The notes under the pieces were generated by a model. The model saw only the letters and a list, made by a program, of their open reading frames with translations, was not told the DNA's origin and searched no databases. Shown here piece after piece: positions 56,188-64,000 of a stretch of DNA of 64,000 nucleotides. Where the stretch lies: assembly GCA_029747015.1 (NCBI GenBank), contig JAKOGI010000055.1, positions 713,501 through 777,500 on the forward strand, read 5' to 3'. Made by a program: the position numbers and the translations under genes. Position 1 is the first letter of the stretch. Every line of letters starts with the position of its first letter. The DNA is from Carnegiea gigantea (taxonomy: Eukaryota > Streptophyta > Magnoliopsida > Caryophyllales > Cactaceae).

Positions 56188-57504
56188 ATGGCACCAAAGA
56201 AGAAGGCAAGAACTGGCTAAGAGGTGGGGACATCTAGTTAAGCACATCAACGAGCACCCCAACTTCCTGAACCTCCACAAATGCGCAAAACCGATGTAAT
56301 ATCCCTAACCCCCTTGGTTTAACACATCCCGAACATATTGCTAGGTACAATAATTTTAGTAGTATGTTAGTTATTGCTACTCGTTATTATGAAGTGGATT
56401 TATTGGCTAGATTAGGTTTGTTAGATGATATACATTAGTTGTTTGCTAGGGGAGGTATAAGGCAATTCTTAGAGATCAGGGACCATACTTATCGTGATCT
56501 CACCCTAGAATTTTTAAGCACATTGCATGTAGAGGTCACTAGTGGGCCCTATTGTCAAGAAGGATACATTTCCTTCTATCTAAATAGGGAGTTTTATGAA
56601 CTAAACTTTAGTGCCTTTAATAGCATATTTGGTTTTCTACTGAGTATATATGGACTTGCCGTATCGACATGTTCCTAAAGAATTTGACCTGAATGCATTT
56701 TGGCATGAAACTTCTAGGGATCATCGATATGAACGAGCAAATCTAAAGGCATTGTCATTAGAAATCCTTGTTTTCAAGTAGCCCAAAGATTGCTTTCTTG
56801 TGGTTTGTTAGGGAGGGAGGATCGTTTGAATGTGCCTTGCCTGTTTGAATTGTATTGCTTTTATAGCATGCTCCAAGGTGACTGACTTGACCATGGTTTG
56901 TCCCTGGTTAATCATTTGCATAGTGGGGCCACCAGTTCTGCATAGAGGATTATGATTGGGGGCCTTATTACCCCCCATTGCTAAGTCTGTAGGGATAGAA
57001 CCAACCCCTGATGATAGAGTTCCCGGTCTGAGCTATTGAACTTTGCCGCTTATGAACAAATGAAATTTTATAAGGTAGAGGCTGGGCATGTTTGTTGGAT
57101 TTATCTTAGGAACCATCTCATGCCTCTCCCTAGTGTTAAACGGACCACTATTAAACTGGGCCAATCTATACTTTTTGGTGGATGACGAAGAGTTGACATA
57201 ACTTGGACCACCTCCTCTCTCGCCTCATCTAAGGGCCTCTAGTTCATCCCAACTGTCCTCCTTCTCTAATTATGCTGGTTTATATGCTACCCTTTAGTCC
57301 ATTCAAGAGGAGCAAGTGTCCCTCTGAGCTTACATTCATGCCGCGCTCTGTGACTTTGTCCAAGAGTGCCATGATGAGCTCCGGGGGATGATTGCCTCCC
57401 AAAATCAATACTTCCAAGACTTTAGGGCCTGTTTAGAGACTTGGAGAGACAGACATATTTGTCATCCCTACCCTGCATCTTCTCCCCTTCCTCCTTATTT
57501 TTAG
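56188..57504 (+). pseudogene. ATHILA ORF1-like (env-position) pseudogene
   Basis: A start M-A-P-K-K-K-A-R-T-G at 56188 is typical of the extra ORF that follows pol in Athila/Tat elements (ATHILA ORF-1 family, function not known). It is followed by stops and a frameshift before 56439. The open piece 56439-56678 contains F-L-E-I-R-D-H-T-Y-R-D-L-T-L-E-F-L-S-T-L-H-V-E-V. Further blocks, readable through breaks, are P-K-E-F-D-L-N-A-F-W-H-E (about 56672-56710), L-V-N-H-L-H-S-G-A-T-S (about 56910) and H-L-M-P-L-P-S-V (about 57117). The Pro/Ser-rich tail stops at 57502-57504. A nuclear-localisation-like basic start is visible. Confidence 0.7.
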
Positions 57505-59268
57505 TTCTTCTTTTTCTTTCCCATTGATTTTTATGTCCTTGCATTGAGGACAATGCTTGGTCCAAGCATGGGGGAGTTATGTATGAACATGTGTATATGA
57601 TGTGGATGTGTGAGTAGTTCATATTTTAGGTGTTGTATTTAGGAGTAGTTTGTATTTTTAGTTGATCATTTTGTTTTTCTTTCTATTTTTAAGTTATTTT
57701 CTTAGGTCTAGGTTTATTTTGGTATTTTTAATTTTTGATTGCATTTTATGTGCTAAAAAACACAAAAAAAAAACAAAAAGAAAAAAAATGAGGGAAAAAG
57801 CAATAAAATCCTCTGATGATGAGTCTTAGAGTAAGTAGCTTTGCTTGACTTATTTTGACCCTTTTTGTTATGCACATCTGTGAATAAATGTTTGATTATA
57901 TGTTTTTGAAATGTGCTTCATATTTTGGCTATCATGTTGGCTGCGATTTGTTTACTCAATGAATCTTTGCATGAATATTTGGCACGAATGATCTAATGAG
58001 GTAATTGAGCTTTGGTAGTTGTCATGTGAGACTTTAAGCCTTAGTTGGACTAATTCATCATTTTAGTCTCATATTCTTTTTCACGTGTAGCTCTCCCTTG
58101 GTTTCGAATCTCTAGAACTTGCTTTGGCTCTTGTTCAAGATCACATTTAGCGGGCTTGTTTAGGCAATTGATTGAGGCATTCTTTGAATTTATGAGCTAC
58201 ATTGACCAAATAGTCGCCCTTTTTATGTTTTATCCCTTGCTGCCACCATTGAGTCTTGACCTTTCTTTTTTCTTGATGCAAACCTATAATATTGAACCTT
58301 GGCCAAATACATGTTCCACCCTTTTAGCCAAGACTATAGAGTTCTATTAGTGATTGAGCATAGTTGGTGGATAATGACGATGTTGTTTGGTGTGATTTGT
58401 TCATATGCAATGAGGGATTTATGTGATATTTCCATTGGTGTCTTTTGGGTTGGATTGTATGAGTTGTTAGAAAAAGTGTTGAAAAGTTCACAATTTCCCT
58501 TTCCATAATCCTTCTCTTATCTAGTAAAAAACGAAAAAAGAAAAGGAAAAGAAGGGAAAAAAAAAAGAAGCAGCAAAATGAAATGAAAATAAAAAAAAAA
58601 GAAGAGAAAACACATGTTAAAAGAGAAAACACATGTTAAAACACTTTTTGCATACGTAGTCAACTCAGGCTTATTTGTGTATTTGAGATGTATTAGAGTT
58701 TGGTGTAAGGAGTTTTTTTGTGAAACGTTGGGTGAAGATGATTCATACTCATAGTCTTTGGCTTTGAGCTCCATAAATTCCAATGTATTTATTCTCCTCT
58801 TAGCTTTACCTATAGCCCTGTTACAACCCTATCAAAGTCCTCATGATTATTTAGCATGCATTACATTTTAGTGGTGGCAAATTTGACAGTTTTGTCAAGC
58901 TTATGGTAGATTTGATTATTTGAAATGAGATTTGAGTGAACTGCATTATATTTTTAAACACATGAATGATAAGTGCTTTATTCCTAAAGTAAGGTTCTAC
59001 TGGTTCTTTTAGTTCTCCCTATTGCCGATATGATTGTTCAAGCCGATTTGAGTGATTGATTTCATGTTTAATGTGATGGCATTTGTTCTTATTTTGAAAA
59101 CTTCATTCCCTCATCTGTTTTGCAATATTTTTTATCACTCTTGGGCTAGCGTCTTAGGTTGGTAGGCTATTGATGTTGTAACTCATGGTTACATAAGGAG
59201 ATTCTTCATTTTAGTTTTGGTTCTCATAGTTGCTTGAGGACAAGCCACAGTTCAAGCATGGGGGAGTT
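57505..59268 (+). other. 3' untranslated region of the Athila-like element, with two polypurine-type motifs
   Basis: GAGGACAATGC...CAAGCATGGGGGAG occurs at 57546-57576 and again as GAGGACAAGCC...CAAGCATGGGGGAG at 59236-59266; only the second is followed by an LTR. Between them are purine/A-rich tracts (57757-57800, 58527-58610) and a perfect 19-bp tandem duplication (58602-58620 and 58621-58639). Small open frames on either strand here lack motifs. Confidence 0.65.
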
Positions 59269-60520
59269 TGATAGATGCTTATAATGCACTTCATTTTAGG
59301 GTCGTTGTGCTAGATTTTTAGGGAGAATTATGTACTTTATGTTATAATCAATATTGCTTTTCCCGTTTTATGCTTTTATATAGTTTCTTTTTTTGTGTTG
59401 TGCAGGTTTTTGGACCTTTTTGCCCTAGCTTTAACCTCAATTGAGTGTGTTTTGACTTCTCACGAATGCCCCTAACTCACCATACCTGTGGAGAGAAAGA
59501 AGAACCAGAGAATGCTGAGACAGAGGCGACCACAAACGATCCATGGTGAATGCCACAGCCCATGGTAAGCCTAAAACTGCTTGCCTCTTTGTCGTCCTTT
59601 ATATTGTGGCTGAGAATGGCTGCGTTTATGTATAAATAGGCTTCTTTTCAGCTGCAAACGAGAAAGCATAGAGAAAACCAAAGCATCTAATTCTCACTTT
59701 TATCATTAGTTTTAGGATTTTTTAAGTTTTCTTTAGAGTGAGAGAGGGAATTAGAGTTGAAGATTGGCACTTGGAGGTCTGGAGTTTGGAAAGCCATTGA
59801 GGACCACCATAGTTGCTAAGTTTTTCTTCCTCTCCGAATCTCTTCTTGAGCTTTTCTCTAGATTTTCATTATTTCATTATGTGTGAGTAGTTTTTCTTAA
59901 TCTAGAGACTTATTAGCCAAAGTTTTGATGTTAGATCTCTAATTTTCAATATTTATGCTTTATCCAATTCGTTTGATTGAATTCTATCTTGTGGATAAAC
60001 TGTTGAGGTGAAGATTTGGCCATGTTTGCTTGCAGACACTGGATAGTTGAGGTAAAGTACTGAAAAGAGAAACTCGCTATTAGAACAACAAGTTAGAACT
60101 CAATTTAACGACTGCTTGAAAGAGGGTTATTTGTTGAGAGGAAAATTTTAGCAATCAAGAATCCATAACCAAGACTAAACCAAAAATATTTGAAAGAACA
60201 CAATTGGGTTAGTTTAGATAATTCAGTTTGTTTTGAAAGAAAAGATTGAATTCTTAGTTCGATTGTACTCCTTTGAATCATCTAATCTAGATAAGGTGCA
60301 TATTTAAATGAAACGACTCTTTAATAGGCAAAGCAATTCCCTAAATGTTTTCAATTCGATTGAATTTTCAATAGTTAATTAGTGATAATTGAGATAACTA
60401 ATTGAAAATTTGATCGCTTAACCTTTTATAATAGGTTAAAACTCGATAGACTACACTTGGTCTCTATGGGATCGATAGTAAAACTATACTACAATCGCCG
60501 TGCGCTTGCGGTAGCAATCA
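59269..60520 (+). repeat. LTR of the Athila-like element (right border tentative)
   Basis: TGATAGATGCTTATAATGCA starts right after the polypurine tract and GTT. TATA-like TTTTATATAG is at about 59373. A G-rich/CATGG block lies near 59540. The R/U5 signature with GGGATCGATAG and CGCCGTGCGCTTGCGG (60470-60512) is typical of Tat/Athila. GTAGCAATCA at 60520 is my best end. Confidence 0.6.
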
Positions 60521-61380
60521 ATAGCCCTGTAGGTTTAAACAATTAAAATTTTTGTGGTTAGTAGCAAATTAAACAATAAGTAGCGGATAGCCCTCTGGGT
60601 TTTTGATATTAAGAAAAACTTAGTTTAATGGTAAAAAATTTGAAGTTAAAGATTAGGGTTTAACTAGTTTTTAGGGTGTGTAATTTGAGGGTGTTAAAAT
60701 TAATTTTCCAATTTAAATCATTATAAGGAATGAATAAATTAACCTACTAAATTCTTCAACTATCTTTGTGATTTAACTATCTTCCAAAGCTAAGAAATTG
60801 TAATTATGGTAACTATTTCACTTTAATTGTACCTGATTTTAAGTTTGAGTTGCTTCTTTTTCTTCTCTTCTCATGATTTAACTAATCTATTAAGTAATTT
60901 GTCTAATCAATTTTGTTATTAGGGTATGTTTTTCTTTATTCCCATTGGTGTAAGGATCTCCTTCATTGCCTATTTGCATTGCTTGATGGACTTTGCTACT
61001 AACTGTATATAGACGGGTGAGTGCTACTCAAATCTCTCTATCTCTGGCTCCCTCTCATTTTCACCTCTATGACTTCTAATTAATTAATCTACTGTCACAT
61101 CCTTAATTACAGAACATTTTCATATGCTAAAGACTAGATTCCTAGCCAGTGCATCTTAGACTAATCTTTTGCTGTTTTCCCCTTACTAAGAGTGTGCGTA
61201 ATCATATCCCACTTGATTGCTTTATGTTGTTTGCTCATTAGTCTTGTTGTGCTCTATTTGTGATTGGTATATTCATGTTAACGCTGTTGCAATAGTGAAA
61301 GCAATTGTTGTACATATATTTCTTTTTGGCTTCTAGAGATTTAGAATGAATGCTTTAGGCTTATGACGTGCATATCCTTA
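60521..61380. other. AT-rich stretch, nothing recognised
   Basis: There is no gene, PBS or paired LTR. ATAGCCCT(G/C)T-like words after the LTR end (60521) and again at 60593 hint at a small duplication. Confidence 0.35.
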
Positions 61381-62296
61381 CTCCTCCTTAGGATCAGAAA
61401 CTAAATGAACACCAATGAGAAGAAACAAATCATATAGAGTTGGAAAATTAATTGATGTTCCAAGTGATATAGAAACACCACACTTGAGGTTCACTTGGGA
61501 GTCACTTTAGGGCTTCCTCGATATAGAATCACCACCAAGAAGAACTAAAATGGCCTAGTGTATCACCACTTAAACTTCCAACTTAGGATACAGCTAGTAG
61601 GAGTTTGAGAGGAAAACTAAGTTCAAAACCCAAGTTCTGAATTTCAACGATAATAATCTAGGTGTATTAAAAAGGGGGAGAGGTTTATTATGACCTTCTC
61701 TCTTACAATTCCATGACTGAGATGCTAATACAAGGCTTAAGATATTAATTAATTTAGCCTAGAAGGCATACAAACATATTAGACTAAGGCCAGTATCGGT
61801 GTGACACCTATTCTTATTAATCAAGTGATTAAGTGAGGTGTCACCCAAGCTGGACATAAATGGCTAGTCTTGGTACATCATAATACACCTAAATAAGTAG
61901 CTCAGGCCACTTGCAGCTTGATTAAATGACTTGATAAGCAGTCTGGTCCAGCAAATCAGTAACTGTTCTAAAGGTTGTTTTCTTCCGAACTCTTGTTGGA
62001 TAAAAGCAAGCCTTGAGGGTGCCATCTCCCATTTTTAGAGACTTGTTTGATAAATATTTAGATAGCTTTTCTTAACCTGAATGTACATGAAAGAATCATA
62101 CCAAGAAGACTTCAAATTTCCCTCTAAAAGTGGACGATGTTGTATTGTAGTTTATATTGTAGTATCTGGAGCTTGCGGTTGGTGGACAAACTTCCTATGC
62201 TCCAAAAGTGTTGTAGCCTATTTTATTATACCAGGGAATGTTAAACTAACGGTGAGACAGATTGGAAGGGGTTGATAAAGTCATGATCAAGGCAGA
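61381..62296 (-). repeat. Possible 3' LTR of the minus-strand pol element
   Basis: It lies just downstream (minus sense) of the integrase C-terminus and has LTR-like, non-coding AT-rich texture. I could not find TG...CA ends or a matching copy, so this is placement only. Confidence 0.3.
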
Positions 62297-64000
62297 TCAT
62301 GCTCTCAAGGACGGGCCAGAAACTCGCTGAATTAGAACAGGAGCAGCTTGATGTTGGAGGTGTTCCTTGACCATAGCCATGACTTCGTTGATCGCTTCTG
62401 GATTATGACACACCTTAATTGTCTCCTCAAGCTTAGTCATGCCCTTGGTGCATTGATCTCCATTAGCCCCCCTTCTTGAAAAGAGTTTGACATCAAACAC
62501 TTCAGTTTTCGCATAGTATGGACTGAGATCAGGCACATCGAAGGTGGATGAGACACCATAATTTCCTAGGAGGTCTACGTTTCAAGCATTAGGGCTAATC
62601 CTATTAAGAATTTCAAATGGACTATTTAACCTTTACATTAGTTTAGATTTCCTCTTACTAGGAAATCTCTCTTTTATGAGGTGTATCTACACTAAGTCTT
62701 AGGTTGAAAAAGGGCATCCTTCCTATGCTTGTTGGCTTGGGACTTAGCTAACTCATTGCTCGTTTTAATTCTGGCCCTCACCTTGACACGGAGATCCTTG
62801 GCCTCTGTTTTACCCTATTGTTTGCTTCCCAATTAAACTTGCTACTAGAGGGTATGGGCATCAAATCTAGAGCAGCGAGGGGCTTGTGACCGTACACCAT
62901 CTAAAATGGGGACATCTTAGTAGCTTGCCTGGAGATCTATTATAGGCAAATTTTGCATGAGAAAGTAACTCATCCAAGGCCCTGGCATTCTACTTCACCA
63001 GCACCCTAAGCAAGGTATATAAGGTTCTGTTAGTCACCTCATTTTGCCCATCAGTCTGAGGGTCACAAGTGGTACTGAACTTGAGTAAGGTCCCATCATC
63101 CTCTAAGGGGTAAGCCAAAAATGACACAAAAATTTGGTGTCTTTATTAGAAACCATACTCTTAGGAATGCCATACAATCTTACAACTTTCTTGAAGTATA
63201 AATAAACTAACTTAGAATCATCAAAGGTAGTATGACATAGGATAAAATGGGCTATCTTTGAGAACCTACCAACCACCCCCATGATGGAGTCTTTGCTTCT
63301 TTGGGTCCTTGGTAGGCCGACAATGAAGTCCAAGCTAACATCCTTCCAAAGGGCTTAAGGAACCGACATTAGGGAGTAGAGACCTTGAGGTGGTACATAA
63401 CTTTTGGCCTGATGGCAAGTAAGGCACCGCTTGATGAAGAAATCAATGTCCTTTGTCATTTTTGACCAGTAGTAGTGTTCTTTCAACATAGAATAGGTCT
63501 TGTCAATCCCAAGTGGCATAGCTAAAGCACCCATATGAACTTCTTAGATTAGTAGCACTATTAGGCCACTCTTGAGATGCACAACCTACTGCCCTTAAAC
63601 AGATAGCCTTAATCTAAGTCAAAATCTCCTTGAGTTTGTTGTTAACATCTCTCATAAGCTCCTAGAAGTCACCATCTACGTTGCACTATTCTCTAATCAA
63701 CTCAAACCTAAGGGCTCTTGAGTCAAGGATGGATAAAAGTAGGTACCTCCTAGAGAGAGCATCAGCCCCTTTGTTGAGTGTGGCAGACTTGTGGTGAATC
63801 ATGAAATGGAAGGATTGTAAATACTAAACCCATTTGGCATGTCTTAGATTGAGTTTGTGCTGCACTTTGATAAATTTGAGTGCTTCATGATCAGAATAAA
63901 GGATGAACTCCTCACCAACCAAGCAATGCCTATTCTAATGCCCTGATGATGGCATTGAACTCTTTTTTCATAAGTGCAAAACTTCGTCCTTGCACTATTA
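62297..64000 (-). pseudogene. Ty3/Gypsy RNase H-integrase remnant, cut by the window end
   Basis: Read on the minus strand from 64000 down. The RNase H end has Y-S-D-H-E-A-L-K-F-I and A-D-A-L-S-R-R (about 63890 and 63755). The integrase zinc-finger part has L-G-I-D-K-T, H-Y-Y-W and C-L-T-C-H-Q-A-K (63515-63405). The catalytic core, in the open piece 63333-63103, starts [12 protein letters not shown] and has V-S-N-K-D-T-K-F, where the usual catalytic Asp (S-D-R-D) is Asn. D-P-Q-T-D-G-Q follows near 63060. The C-terminal part has R-K-S-K-L near 62640, and the 79-aa piece 62536-62297 starts P-D-L-S-P-Y. Style is Reina-like chromovirus, so it may be the same lineage as the RT at 54 kb. Many stops and shifts. 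Confidence 0.85.

Overview
The window is plant nuclear DNA, probably eudicot and probably heterochromatic. It is a nest of Ty3/Gypsy-type LTR retrotransposons in different states of decay. The evidence is repeated tRNA-iMet primer-binding sites (TGGTATCAGAGC), one tRNA-Asp type site (TGGCGCC...), CCHC gag zinc knuckles, retropepsin DGGS sites, reverse transcriptase and integrase remnants, LTRs bounded by TG...CA, and 5-bp target duplications. I see no host gene, rRNA, tRNA or CRISPR array.

Bases 1-47187 are a head-to-tail array of one non-autonomous element. Each unit is a ~1.27-kb LTR plus a ~1.9-kb internal region carrying a single gag-protease frame, with no RT, RNase H or integrase. Neighbouring units share one LTR, so the order is LTR-int-LTR-int and so on, with a net period of ~3.2 kb. 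Twelve units (U1-U12; U1 is cut by the window edge) and twelve LTRs are visible, counting the stump LTR3. All twelve carry the same TGA at the Trp of the protease GRPW motif. Specific variants pair U1 with U5, U2 with U6 and U3 with U7 (net spacing ~11.4 kb), so the array also has a higher-order repeat. Both facts point to DNA-level amplification of an already defective copy, as in a satellite.

Three later insertions break the array. A 2242-bp solo LTR lies at 11467-13708 (TSD CTTCC). A complete gag-only element (TR-GAG type) with ~1.55-kb LTRs lies at 21169-25901 (TSD GTTTA). A minus-strand Tat/Athila-like non-autonomous element with a tRNA-Asp type PBS lies at about 39332-44205. Several units also have internal deletions, some with short microhomology at the junction.

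Right of the array: a decayed minus-strand Ty3 gag-protease (about 47400-49200); an unresolved ~1.9-kb stretch; a plus-strand LTR, PBS, gag, protease, RT and RNase H remnant (51274 to ~55000) whose gag and protease tail are homologous to those of the array, so it represents a pol-bearing relative; a Tat/Athila 3' half with an ATHILA-ORF1-like pseudogene, polypurine tracts and an LTR (55017 to ~60520); and a minus-strand RNase H-integrase remnant running off the right end (62297-64000). Nothing here looks able to make a full set of transposition proteins. The best preserved protein is the gag of the 21-26 kb insertion, broken once at a C-run.
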